Part shown: positions 8,809-16,825 of the stretch, one piece after another
Layout of the letters: each line of letters starts with the position of its first letter
How positions within the stretch are numbered: position 1 is the first letter of the stretch
DNA from: Shinella sp.
Lineage (GTDB): Bacteria; Pseudomonadota; Alphaproteobacteria; Rhizobiales; Rhizobiaceae
DNA length: 64,000 nt
Assembly (NCBI GenBank): GCA_003248775.1
Contig: QFQX01000007.1
Location: 62,001-126,000 of the forward strand
Direction: 5' to 3'
The notes under the pieces: generated by a model
Told to the model about the DNA's origin: nothing
The model's input: the letters and a program-made list of their open reading frames with translations, nothing else
The model's database searches: none
Program-made: the position numbers and the translations under genes

Positions 8809-9699
8809 ATGCGGCGCTTCGATCATCTGGGTGATGTGGAAGCCTTCATCACCGTCATCGACAAGGGCTCGATCAGCGCCGGCGCGGTGGCGCTTTCCAC
8901 CACGCCCTCGGTGCTGAGCCGGGCGATCACCCGGCTGGAGGCGCGCCTCGGCACACAGCTTGTCCGCCGCTCCACGCGGCGGCTGAGCCTGACGGAGGCG
9001 GGCAGGGCCTATCTGGAGCAGACGCGCGCCGCCTTCAGCATGATCGACGATGCCGAACGCGCCATTCAGGGGCGCGACGGAACGCTTAGCGGCCGCATCC
9101 GCATCAGCGTCTCGACCACTTACGGCCATTTCCGCCTGCCGGAGAAACTGGCGCGCTTTTCCGCCATTCACCCCGATGTGCAGGTCGAGGTGAGCATTAC
9201 CAACCGCAATGTCGATCTGGTCTCCGAAGGCTTCGATATCGCCATCCGCCTCGGCCCGCTGCCCGACAGCGGCCTCGTCGGGCGAAAGCTGGAGGATGCG
9301 CCGCTGCGGCTGGTCGCCTCTCCCGCCTATCTGGAACGGGCGGGCATGCCGCGCTCCATCGGCGATCTTGCCCGCCACACATGCCTGCCCTTCATCATGC
9401 CGAGCACCGGGCGGCCGAGCGACTGGCTGTTTTCCATCGACGGGGAAGAGGCAAGCTGGATGCCGCAGGGGTCGCTGCATGTGTTCGACGACGTTCTCGG
9501 CGTCGTGTCATTGGCGGAAGCGGGCATGGGCATCTGCCAGACCTACGACTTCATCATCCGCGACCGCATCGCGCGCGGCAGCCTTGTCGAGATCCTGCCG
9601 AAGGCATCGGGGCGCACTCGTCCCTTCTCGGTTCTCTACGTTCCCCATCGCAGCCTCTCGGCGGCGACCCGGGCCTTCATCGACATGCTGGTAGAGTGA
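8809..9699 (+). CDS. LysR-family transcriptional regulator
   Basis: DNA-binding regulator of 296 residues. The N-terminal winged HTH (GSISAGAVALSTTPSVLSRA, then LEARLGTQLVRRSTRRLSLT) is textbook LysR, followed by the effector-binding domain from about residue 90 (GRIRISVSTTYGHFRLPEKL). Effector-domain features such as IAIRLGPLPDSGLVGRKL resemble the subgroup that controls redox or quinone-response genes. It is divergent from the two DJ-1/PfpI genes with a 151-bp shared intergenic region, the usual arrangement for LysR control of its neighbours. Target and inducer are inferred only from context. Confidence 0.88.
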   Translation: MRRFDHLGDVEAFITVIDKGSISAGAVALSTTPSVLSRAITRLEARLGTQLVRRSTRRLSLTEAGRAYLEQTRAAFSMIDDAERAIQGRDGTLSGRIRISVSTTYGHFRLPEKLARFSAIHPDVQVEVSITNRNVDLVSEGFDIAIRLGPLPDSGLVGRKLEDAPLRLVASPAYLERAGMPRSIGDLARHTCLPFIMPSTGRPSDWLFSIDGEEASWMPQGSLHVFDDVLGVVSLAEAGMGICQTYDFIIRDRIARGSLVEILPKASGRTRPFSVLYVPHRSLSAATRAFIDMLVE

Positions 9700-9723
9700 T
9701 CGCCGGAAAAGGATGAAGCCGGC

Positions 9724-10578
9724 TTACGCCTCGTCTCCGCGGCGGCCGGCGAGTTCGATCACCTCGTTGGTGATTTCCTCCTGGCGAAGCTGGCGCGAGA
9801 GCGCGGTCAACTCGTCCAGCGTCTTGCCGACATTGGTCTTCGCGGCGATCATGGCGCGGGTGCGCGCCTCGTTTTCGGCGGCGAAGGAGATGATCGCGGC
9901 CTCGCAGAGTTCGGCGAAGACATATTCCTGCGCCAGCCCCTCGACGAGACGCTGCGGCGGAAGCGTAATCAGCGGCGGGTCCGCCGGCCGGGCGGTCTCG
10001 AAGCGGCTGTAGTCGAAGGGGATCAGGCGCTTCACCACCATGTCGGTCCGCGTGCCCTGCGAAAGCCCGGTATGGACGATGGTGACCTCGGTGATGTCCT
10101 CGCTCTCCAGCCGGTCGTCCAGCGCCTGAACGATGCGCTCGGCAAGCTCGGCGGCCTCAACGACATGGGAGATCATGCGGGTCGACCAGTCGATCCCGAT
10201 GCCGCGTTCGTCGGCGACCATCAGCCCGCGATCCCCGATCAGAAGCAGCGAATGCGGCCGTTCGCCCTCGGCCTCGGTGAGCGCCCCGACAGCATCGAGA
10301 ACCCGCCCGTTGAAGGTGCCGGCAAAGCCCTGCTCGGCGCAGAAGGCGACGATGGCGTGACGGCCGCCATCGGTAGGGGTCGGCGGCATTTCCGGCAGCA
10401 GCGACAGGGCCTCGCCGATGGCCGCCGCAATCGAGCCGGCATAGGCGCGGATGCCGTCCAGCCGCTCGCGGGCCTCGCGCGAACGGGCGACCGCGATGCC
10501 GCGCATGGCGGTGACCACCGTCGAAAGCTGGCGCACCGAGCCGATCCGGACCTCGAGATTGGCGAGCCGCTCGGCCAT
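9724..10578 (-). CDS. atpG: N-ATPase gamma subunit
   Basis: Central-stalk (rotor) subunit of an F-type ATPase, 284 residues. The N-terminal helix (LEVRIGSVRQLSTVVTAM) and the C-terminal helix (ARTRAMIAAKTNVGKTLDEL, then RQLRQEEITNEVIEL) form the usual coiled coil, and both are recognisable gamma motifs. It is the last gene of the nine-gene operon, five bases after atpA. Sequence is divergent from housekeeping AtpG, as expected for the N-type enzyme. Position after alpha with no beta following it is diagnostic of the N-ATPase order rather than the standard atpHAGDC order. Confidence 0.9.
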   Translation of the reverse strand: MAERLANLEVRIGSVRQLSTVVTAMRGIAVARSREARERLDGIRAYAGSIAAAIGEALSLLPEMPPTPTDGGRHAIVAFCAEQGFAGTFNGRVLDAVGALTEAEGERPHSLLLIGDRGLMVADERGIGIDWSTRMISHVVEAAELAERIVQALDDRLESEDITEVTIVHTGLSQGTRTDMVVKRLIPFDYSRFETARPADPPLITLPPQRLVEGLAQEYVFAELCEAAIISFAAENEARTRAMIAAKTNVGKTLDELTALSRQLRQEEITNEVIELAGRRGDEA

Positions 10579-10582
10579 GGCC

Positions 10583-12121
10583 TCAAGCCTCTCCGTCCGC
10601 TGGCGTCGCGGAGATCGAGGTGGCCAGCCTTTCGACAGCGGTCACGAGCTCTGCCCGCTGTTGATCGTCGAGCTGCTTTCCTTCGGCAATGGCGCTTGCC
10701 GCCGCCGTGGCATGGGCGTCGAGATGGGCGGCAAGGCGGGTTCGAAGTGTCGCGAGTTCTGCCGCCGAAAGACCGTCGAGCGCGCCGGTATCCAAAGCGG
10801 CCAGAAGCGCGATCTGGTCGATCATCCGCAGGTTGGAAAAACGCGGCTGGGACAAGAGCATGCGGATGTGTTCGCCGCGCTGCATCTGCGCCTTGACGCG
10901 GGTATCGGAAATGCCGCCGAAGCGGGTGAACATTTCCAGCTCCTGAAACTGCGAATATTGCAGGCGGACGCGGCCGGAAACCTGTCTGAGCGCCGGATGC
11001 TGGGCCTTGCCGCCGACGCGGCTGACGCTGAGGCCGACATCCACCGCCGGCCGCTGGTTGGCGGTGAACAGGCGGGAATTCAAGACGATCTGGCCGTCGG
11101 TGATGGAGATCAGGTTGGTCGGGATATAGGCCGAGAGGTTGCCGGCATCGGTTTCGGCAATCGGCAGCGCCGTCAGCGAACCACCACCGAGCTTTTCCGA
11201 GAGCATCGCGGCCCGCTCCAGCATGCGGGCATGCAGGTAGAAGACGTCGCCCGGATAGGCCTCGCGGCCCGGCGGCTCACGGGTGAGCAGCGCCAGTTCG
11301 CGATGGGTCGCGGCATGCTTGCTGAGATCGTCGATGACGATCAGGGCATGGCCGCCCCGGTCGCGGAAATATTCCGCCATGGTGAAGCCGGCAAACGGCG
11401 CGATCCATTGCAGGCCGGGGGAAGACGAGGCGGGCGCGACGACGAAGATGGAGCGATCCATCGCGCCATGGCTGCGCACGGCCTCGATGACGCGCTCGAC
11501 AGCGGTCGCCCGCTGGCCCACCGCGACATAGACGCTGATGATATCGCTGTTCTTCTGGTTGATGATCGCATCGATCGCAATCGCGGTCTTGCCGGTGGCG
11601 CGGTCGCCGATGATGAGCTCGCGCTGGCCGCGACCGAGTGCGAAGAGCGCATCGACCACCAGAATGCCGGTCTCGACGGGCCGCGAGACGAGGTCACGGT
11701 CGATGATCGCCGGTGCCGGCTTCTCGATGGGGTCATGTCCATCCGCGACGATGGGCGGGCCGCCGTCGAGCGGACGTCCCAGCGGATCGACCACGCGGCC
11801 GAGCAGACCGCGCCCGACCGGCACGCGCACCACTTCGCCGGTTCCCGTTACCCGCGATCCCGCCTCGATGGCCGCACCGTCGTCCAGCAGCACGGCGCTG
11901 ATCGCATCGGCATCCAGCGTCAGCGCAAAGCCGGTGCGCCCGCCGTCGAACATCAGGAGTTCGTTCAGCCTCACATCCGACAGGCCGGAAATCGCCGCCA
12001 CATCGTCGGCGACATGCTCGACCCGGCCGACAGCCTCGGCATCGGGCGCAAGCACCGCGCGCTCGATGGCTTCGCGGCCCCTGGAGAACCAGTCGGGGAG
12101 GGTGTTGTCTGCTGCCGTCAT
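10583..12121 (-). CDS. atpA: N-ATPase alpha subunit
   Basis: Non-catalytic nucleotide-binding subunit of the F1 head, 512 residues. The Walker A motif GDRATGKTAIAIDA, the VGQRATAV segment and the SRVGGKAQ region are visible. N-terminal beta-barrel and C-terminal helical domain are complete. The start overlaps the end of atpF by four bases (ATGA). Together with atpD it forms the hexamer that hydrolyses or synthesises ATP. Because N-ATPases accompany, not replace, the housekeeping ATP synthase, a separate standard atp operon is expected elsewhere in the genome. Confidence 0.94.
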   Translation of the reverse strand: MTAADNTLPDWFSRGREAIERAVLAPDAEAVGRVEHVADDVAAISGLSDVRLNELLMFDGGRTGFALTLDADAISAVLLDDGAAIEAGSRVTGTGEVVRVPVGRGLLGRVVDPLGRPLDGGPPIVADGHDPIEKPAPAIIDRDLVSRPVETGILVVDALFALGRGQRELIIGDRATGKTAIAIDAIINQKNSDIISVYVAVGQRATAVERVIEAVRSHGAMDRSIFVVAPASSSPGLQWIAPFAGFTMAEYFRDRGGHALIVIDDLSKHAATHRELALLTREPPGREAYPGDVFYLHARMLERAAMLSEKLGGGSLTALPIAETDAGNLSAYIPTNLISITDGQIVLNSRLFTANQRPAVDVGLSVSRVGGKAQHPALRQVSGRVRLQYSQFQELEMFTRFGGISDTRVKAQMQRGEHIRMLLSQPRFSNLRMIDQIALLAALDTGALDGLSAAELATLRTRLAAHLDAHATAAASAIAEGKQLDDQQRAELVTAVERLATSISATPADGEA

Positions 12122-12861
12122 GGCGTTGCGGCTCCTCGGCCCAGTTCCTCGGCAATGCGGTCGAGATCGGCGCGGAAACTGTTGCGCACCAGCGCATGCC
12201 GCGTATCGATCTCCAGACCGGCGATCAGTTCCGGATCGCTCACCACGCTGATCTCGACGGGATGGCCGAACGCAGCGGACAGGCGCGCGCGGCAGGTCTC
12301 TTCCTCGGCCGCCGTCAGTGGCCGGGGCGCTTTCAGCGTCAGCGGAGCGCCGTTGGCGACGCCCGACCGGCTTTCTTCGGGCAAGGCCGCGACCGCATCG
12401 GCAAGACCGTCGATGAAACCCGAAACCTTGGCGTCATCGGGCAGGCGGGAAAAGAGACGGCGGGCGATCTCGACCGCGAGCGCGCGGGCATGGGCCTCGT
12501 CAGCGGCGGCGTTTTCCTTGCGGCTGCGCTCGATCTCGGCATTGGCGGCAAGTCTCACCTTGTCCGCCTCGTTGCGGGCATCGGCAAGCATCGCGGCCCT
12601 TGCGGTCTCCCCTTGCGCTGCGGCGGCCTTCAGCACCTCGTCGCGGCCGGCCGCCGTCCTTGCCGCCTCCTCGGTCGCCTTTAGCCGTTCCGCCTCGGCG
12701 GTCGCCTTCACGCCTTCGGCATCCTTGAGAAGCTTCGCGGCCGCGGCCTGCCGCGCCTCGATGATCGCGGCGACGGGTTTCAGCAGGAAGCGCTGCAGGA
12801 TCCAGACGAGCACGAGGACGTTGATCGTCTGAAGGGCGAGGGTCCACCAGTCGATGTGCAT
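12118..12861 (-). CDS. atpF: N-ATPase b subunit with delta-like C-terminus
   Basis: Peripheral-stalk subunit, 247 residues, much longer than ordinary b (~160). One N-terminal membrane helix (ALQTINVLVLVWILQRFLL) is followed by a long Ala/Glu/Lys-rich coiled coil to about residue 145. The last ~100 residues end in DPELIAGLEIDTRHALVRNS and a following helix, which resembles the C-terminal domain of the delta/OSCP subunit (D..LIGG..V......D.S). The operon has no delta gene, so the stalk and delta roles seem to be joined here. The fusion reading is my inference from sequence pattern. Confidence 0.88.
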   Translation of the reverse strand: MHIDWWTLALQTINVLVLVWILQRFLLKPVAAIIEARQAAAAKLLKDAEGVKATAEAERLKATEEAARTAAGRDEVLKAAAAQGETARAAMLADARNEADKVRLAANAEIERSRKENAAADEAHARALAVEIARRLFSRLPDDAKVSGFIDGLADAVAALPEESRSGVANGAPLTLKAPRPLTAAEEETCRARLSAAFGHPVEISVVSDPELIAGLEIDTRHALVRNSFRADLDRIAEELGRGAATP

Positions 12862-12874
12862 GGCGCGCGGGGCC

Positions 12875-13123
12875 TCAGGCGGTGGCGTAAGGGTTGGCGA
12901 AGAGCACCAGCAGCGCGATGACGAGGCAGTAGATCGCCATGGTCTCGATCATCGCCAGACCGACGAACAGCGTGCGCGACAGGGTGCCCGCCGCTTCCGG
13001 CTGGCGGGCGATGGCGTCCATGGCGGCAGCGACCGCGCGGCCTTCGGCGAGCGCCGGACCGATGGCTCCGAAGGAAACGGCAAGTGCTGCCGCGATGATT
13101 GAGACGATACCGATCACGTTCAT
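12875..13123 (-). CDS. atpE: N-ATPase c subunit, Na+-type
   Basis: Membrane rotor proteolipid, 82 residues, two transmembrane helices. The ion site reads as Na+-specific: Glu27 in GPALAEGRA stands where Na+-ATPases have Gln/Glu, and helix 2 has Glu60-Thr61 with Tyr64 (AMIETMAIY), matching the Glu-Ser/Thr plus Tyr pattern of Ilyobacter tartaricus c. H+-type rings lack the polar helix-1 partner and the adjacent hydroxyl. The loop ARQPEA is the standard F1-contact loop. The start at 13123 overlaps the atpB stop by four bases. Ion choice is a sequence prediction, not measured. Confidence 0.93.
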   Translation of the reverse strand: MNVIGIVSIIAAALAVSFGAIGPALAEGRAVAAAMDAIARQPEAAGTLSRTLFVGLAMIETMAIYCLVIALLVLFANPYATA

Positions 13124-13866
13124 GGGGACTTCTGCTCCTTGGCAGATGGCAGGGGGGTAGATTGAGAGGCAGGCGTTGGTTCGGACGGTTTTTCCTGAGA
13201 CGCGGATGCCGCCTCGCTGATCGCCGCGCCGATGAAGACGGTCGCCAGCACCGCGAAGATGTAGGCCTGCACGGCACCGGTCAGCAGATCGAGCGCCATC
13301 AGCGGAATGGGTACGAGAAGGCCGGCGAGCGACAGCACGATGCCGACGACGAAGACGCCGCTCATCACATTGCCGAACAGGCGCACGATCAGCGAGAATG
13401 TCCGGGTGATCTGCTCGACGATGTTGAGCGGGATCATCACCCAGCTCGGCTCGGCGAAGGTCTTCAGATAGCCGGCAAGCCCGAGCGCGCGAACGCCGTA
13501 GCCGATGGTCGCCGCAAGCACGATCAGCGCCAGCGCCGCATCCGTTTCGATATGGGCGGTCGGCGGCTCGATGCCGGGCACCAGCGACGACCAGTTGGCG
13601 ACAAGCACATAGATGAACAGCGAGCCGATCAGCGCCCGATAGGGACGGGGATCGGCCTGCATGGTGTCGCGTATCTGGCTGTCGATGATCTCCACCACCA
13701 TTTCCAGAAATGCCTGCTTGCGAGAGGGTTCGAGCGACAGCCGGCGTGTCACGAGCCACGAGCCGAGGCCGAGCAGCAGCATGATCACCCAGGTCACGAC
13801 CACCGGCTGGGTGATCGGCACGGGACCGATGTGAAACAGCGGCTCGATGGCAAGCGGCGAGTTCAT
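13120..13866 (-). CDS. atpB: N-ATPase a subunit
   Basis: Stator channel subunit, 248 residues, about five to six membrane helices. The essential Arg helix is visible as TRTFSLIVRLFGNVMSG, and the last helices (GAVQAYIFAVLATVFIGAAI) are typical of subunit a. An unusual hydrophilic tail rich in Ser/Pro/Glu (about 24 residues after AAISEA) extends past the usual end. Start at 13866 overlaps atpR by four bases, so the operon genes are translationally coupled. Together with the c ring it forms the Na+ (or H+) path. Confidence 0.92.
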   Translation of the reverse strand: MNSPLAIEPLFHIGPVPITQPVVVTWVIMLLLGLGSWLVTRRLSLEPSRKQAFLEMVVEIIDSQIRDTMQADPRPYRALIGSLFIYVLVANWSSLVPGIEPPTAHIETDAALALIVLAATIGYGVRALGLAGYLKTFAEPSWVMIPLNIVEQITRTFSLIVRLFGNVMSGVFVVGIVLSLAGLLVPIPLMALDLLTGAVQAYIFAVLATVFIGAAISEAASASQEKPSEPTPASQSTPLPSAKEQKSP

Positions 13867-14159
13867 GGCATGCTCCTGACGCGTCGCAGGATCACGCCGC
13901 GCACGATCAGCATGCCGAGTGCTGCGCAAAGAAGCGCAAGCGCGCCGAGCCGGGAGACGCCGTAAAGCGCGACCGCCAGCACCGCAAACCGCCCGATCTG
14001 CATCACGAAGGCGCGCAGCACCTCGCCGCCGGCGAAATAGCGGGTGTTCCACCACAGCATGCCGAAATGTACAAGGCCGAGCAGGCCGCCGACCGCAAGG
14101 CCGGCCAGCGCCTTGAGGGCGAGCATGCCGTTTACGCTGGCGAAAAGGGTATCGATCAT
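13863..14159 (-). CDS. atpR: N-ATPase accessory membrane protein AtpR
   Basis: Small membrane protein of 98 residues with three predicted helices (ALKALAGLAVGGLLGLVHFG; AFVMQIGRFAVLAVALYGVS; LGALALLCAALGMLIVRGVI). Its position between atpQ and atpB is where the N-ATPase-specific atpR gene lies. A conserved Arg/Gln-containing helix 2 (MQIGRF) is proposed in that family to face the c ring. Start and stop overlap the neighbours by four bases each. The identification rests mainly on gene order and topology. Confidence 0.82.
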   Translation of the reverse strand: MIDTLFASVNGMLALKALAGLAVGGLLGLVHFGMLWWNTRYFAGGEVLRAFVMQIGRFAVLAVALYGVSRLGALALLCAALGMLIVRGVILRRVRSMP

Positions 14160-14458
14160 TGGCGGTGCATCCATTTCCATGCGGAGCGCAGGCCGAGCGC
14201 CGCGCCGATCATGATCAGCGGGGCGGTGAAGAACACCCCGGTCGCAAAGGTCCGGTCGAGCCAGCGGCCGACCACCAGCGCCAGCAGCGTCGGCACCACG
14301 ATGCTCCAGCCGAGAATGCCGATCTGGCCGAGCCTTGCGCCGAGCGAGGGCTCCGGGTCCTTTTCGCCCTGCCGTTCGCGCGCTGCGGCGCGGCGGGCGG
14401 CTTCGGTCAGCTTCTCTTCTGCCGGCGGCCCCCCGGGGGGCTGTACTGGGGGCGTCAT
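14156..14458 (-). CDS. atpQ: N-ATPase accessory protein AtpQ (AtpI-like)
   Basis: Small membrane protein of 100 residues. A hydrophilic, Pro/Glu/Arg-rich N-terminus (to about residue 40) precedes two membrane helices (GILGWSIVVPTLLALVVGRW; GVFFTAPLIMIGAALGLRSA). This is the AtpI/AtpQ pattern, a family implicated in c-ring assembly or Mg2+ supply. It is translationally coupled to atpC and atpR by ATGA overlaps. Its place directly after beta-epsilon is part of the N-ATPase signature order. Confidence 0.83.
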   Translation of the reverse strand: MTPPVQPPGGPPAEEKLTEAARRAAARERQGEKDPEPSLGARLGQIGILGWSIVVPTLLALVVGRWLDRTFATGVFFTAPLIMIGAALGLRSAWKWMHRQ

Positions 14459-14907
14459 GGACCGAGGCCTCCAAGCGGGTTGATGCCGTTGGCGCTGCCG
14501 GCATCGGCGCGCAGCAGGCGGGTGAGCTGACGCACGGCATTGGCATGCAGCCGCATTTCCTCGACGCGCGAACGGCGGCCGGTATCGGAAAGGGCCGCGC
14601 GCATCGTCTGCACCTCGGCTTCCAGCCGGGAAAGATCGTCACCGACGGTTGCCTGCCGGCAGGCGACGCGGATCTCGCGGCCACCGGTGATAGAAAACAC
14701 GCCACCGCTCTGGGCGCAGTAATGCATGGCCCCGCCGCGGTCGCGCCAGCGGATCACCGAAGCCGGCAGCACCGTCAGCAGGTCCGCATGGCCGGGCAGG
14801 AGCCCGAAGCTGCCGCTCTCGTCTTCGGCGCGAACGGAGGCCACATCCTGAAGATCGACCAGCAGGGCCGAAGGCGTCGAAATGAGAAGATGCAGACCTC
14901 CGGTCAT
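14455..14907 (-). CDS. atpC: N-ATPase epsilon subunit
   Basis: F1 epsilon subunit, 150 residues. The N-terminal beta-sandwich contains the family motif GSFGLLPGHADLLTVL, and a helical hairpin follows from about residue 95. Epsilon contacts gamma and the c ring and can inhibit ATP hydrolysis. The start overlaps the atpD stop by four bases (ATGA). The C-terminal 20 residues (ADAGSANGINPLGGLGP) are low in charge and probably disordered. Confidence 0.88.
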   Translation of the reverse strand: MTGGLHLLISTPSALLVDLQDVASVRAEDESGSFGLLPGHADLLTVLPASVIRWRDRGGAMHYCAQSGGVFSITGGREIRVACRQATVGDDLSRLEAEVQTMRAALSDTGRRSRVEEMRLHANAVRQLTRLLRADAGSANGINPLGGLGP

Positions 14908-16400
14908 GCCGCCGCACCTTCATTCGCCTTGGTGCTGTGCACGCCGTCGGCCCCGCCATTCGTCCCGCTGCCCGTCCCGACGCTTGCCTTATGCGCGGCC
15001 TCTTCCTTCTCGCGGGCCTCGTCCAGCGTGCCGACCATGTAGAGCGAGCTTTCCTGCCAGCTGTCGCAGGCGCCCGCCAGGATCGCCTTGCACCCGGCAA
15101 TGGTGTCGGCGATCTTCACGGAACGGCCGGGAACGCCGGTAAAGGCCTCGGTGACGGCGAAAGGCTGGGTGAGGAAGCGCTGCAGCCGGCGCGCCCGCTC
15201 GACGATACGGCGGTCGTCGCTGCCCAGTTCCTCGACGCCGAGAAGCGAGATGACGTCCTGCAGCTCACGGTAATGCTCGATGGTCCTGCGCACCTCCATC
15301 GCCACCTCCGCATGCTCCTCGCCGACCACCATGGGGTCGAGCAGGATGGAGGACGAGGCGATGGGATCGACGGCTGGATAGATGCCTTCCGCCGCCATGT
15401 CGCGGGAGAGCACCACCATGCTGTCGACATGGGCGGCAATGGTCGTCACCGCCGGGTCGGTAAAGTCGTCGGCCGGAACATAGACCGCCTCGATGGCGGT
15501 GATCGCGGCATCGCCGACGGAGGCGATCCGCTCCTGCAGCGCCGCGACTTCGCTTGCAAGCGTCGGCTGGTAACCGACGCGGGAGGGAAGTCGACCGAGC
15601 AGGCCGGAAACCTCGGCACCCGCCTGCACGAAGCGGAAGACGTTATCCATCAGGAGCAGCACGTTCTGGTGCTTCTCGTCGCGGAAATATTCGGCAATGG
15701 TCAGCGCCGTCATCGGCACCCGCCAGCGCGCGCCGGGCGGCTCGTTCATCTGGCCGTAGACAAGCGCGGTGCGGGCAAGGACGCCGGAACCGGTCATGTC
15801 CAGCAGCATTTCATGACCCTCGCGGGAGCGTTCGCCGACACCGGCGAAAACGGAAATGCCCTGATAGCTTTCCACCATGGCGTGGATCAGCTCCATCACC
15901 AGCACCGTCTTGCCCACACCCGCGCCGCCGAACATGGCGGCCTTGCCGCCCTGGGCAAGCGGGGTCAGAAGATCGATCACCTTGATGCCGGTCTCGAAGA
16001 TCGTCGAGGCCCCGGTCTGGCGGGAAAGTTCGGGCGGCGCGCGGTGGATGGGTCGAAGCGGCGCATCGGCCGGAAGCTCCGCGCCGCCGTCGCCGATCCT
16101 GCCGGTGACGTCGAGCAGGCGTCCGAGAACGGCCTCGCCGACCGGAACCGTGATCGGCCCGCCGGCGCTGCGCACGGGCGTGCCGCGCCGGAGGCCGGTC
16201 GTGGCCTGAAGCGCGATGGCGCGCACGGTCAGCGGATCGATATGAGCCTGAACCTCGGCGACCACGGTCCTGTCCGGACCATCCTCGATGACGAGCGCAT
16301 CCTCGATGGCCGGTAGCCCGCCACCTCCGGGAAAGGCGATATCGACCACAGCGCCGCGAATGGCGATGACCTTGCCTTCTAACGCACTTCTGTTGCTCAT
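14904..16400 (-). CDS. atpD: N-ATPase beta subunit (catalytic)
   Basis: Catalytic F1 subunit, 498 residues. Walker A is GGAGVGKTVLVMELI, Walker B lies in NVLLLMDNVFRF, and SRVGYQPTLASEV and the catalytic GERSREG region are intact. A low-complexity tail rich in Gly/Ala/Lys follows residue ~470. This is the first gene of the nine-gene operon, with a GGGGA ribosome site before the start. The beta-epsilon-Q-R-a-c-b-alpha-gamma order identifies an N-ATPase, a family spread by horizontal transfer and usually found next to, not in place of, the housekeeping enzyme. A candidate FNR/FixK box and promoter lie upstream. Confidence 0.95.
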   Translation of the reverse strand: MSNRSALEGKVIAIRGAVVDIAFPGGGGLPAIEDALVIEDGPDRTVVAEVQAHIDPLTVRAIALQATTGLRRGTPVRSAGGPITVPVGEAVLGRLLDVTGRIGDGGAELPADAPLRPIHRAPPELSRQTGASTIFETGIKVIDLLTPLAQGGKAAMFGGAGVGKTVLVMELIHAMVESYQGISVFAGVGERSREGHEMLLDMTGSGVLARTALVYGQMNEPPGARWRVPMTALTIAEYFRDEKHQNVLLLMDNVFRFVQAGAEVSGLLGRLPSRVGYQPTLASEVAALQERIASVGDAAITAIEAVYVPADDFTDPAVTTIAAHVDSMVVLSRDMAAEGIYPAVDPIASSSILLDPMVVGEEHAEVAMEVRRTIEHYRELQDVISLLGVEELGSDDRRIVERARRLQRFLTQPFAVTEAFTGVPGRSVKIADTIAGCKAILAGACDSWQESSLYMVGTLDEAREKEEAAHKASVGTGSGTNGGADGVHSTKANEGAAA

Positions 16401-16438
16401 GCGGTCCCCGTCGTCCGTGGCTTCCAGATCCGCAGGAC

Positions 16439-16475
16439 ATCATGCGCCCAGAAAACCCGCCTTGACCTCGGTCAA
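16439..16475 (-). promoter_or_regulatory. FNR/FixK-like box and -10 before atpD
   Basis: TTGACCTCGGTCAA (16462-16475) is a perfect TTGA-N6-TCAA palindrome, the CRP/FNR/FixK core. On the minus strand a CATGAT hexamer (16439-16444) lies where a -10 element should be if the box sits near -41.5, giving a start near 16430 and a leader of about 30 bases to atpD. Seen in the sequence; activator identity is inferred. Confidence 0.6.
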
Positions 16476-16627
16476 GTTCGACGACGCAGACAATCCTTCG
16501 CCCGGAGTAGACAGCGCATTGCCGCAACTGGCAAGCCGCGCGATTGCATATTGGCCACGGCTCAACTCGAAGCCGCCCGAAACCGCCATGTGATGGCGAC
16601 ATTCGGAGCCATTCATGCTTAGGTTGA

Positions 16628-16825
16628 AGCATTTCGGAGATCAGGGTCAGATTTACAAAGCAGGTCAGGCGGTTTGCCTTCGCTTTCGATCCCGCGCAAA
16701 GGGCCGTTATCCTTTGCGGCGGGGACAAGCAGGGCATCAACCAGACGCTGTTTTACAGGCAACTGATCAACAAGGCCGTCCGGCGTTTCGATGCCTGGCT
16801 GAAGGAGAAGCAGGATGAGCATTGA
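16628..16825 (+). pseudogene. Truncated HigB/Gp49-like toxin remnant
   Basis: An open frame from the TGA at 16625 to a stop at 16825 encodes the C-terminal two-thirds of a RelE/HigB (phage Gp49-like) toxin: EIRVRFTKQVRRFAFDPAQR, then AVILCGGDKQG, LFYRQLINKAVRRFDAWL. The FAFDP...GGDK...FY..LI pattern is diagnostic of the family. The usual N-terminal ~45 residues are absent: a stop precedes the segment and no in-frame ATG is found, and I could not find the missing part in the other frames upstream. It overlaps the antitoxin start by 11 bases, the normal toxin-antitoxin arrangement. Confidence 0.62.

Noticed and set aside
10451..12832. Long open frame of about 790 codons on the plus strand
   Set aside because: Antisense to atpA and atpF; low-complexity Arg/Ser/Ala composition and no family motif, a by-product of GC-rich codon bias.
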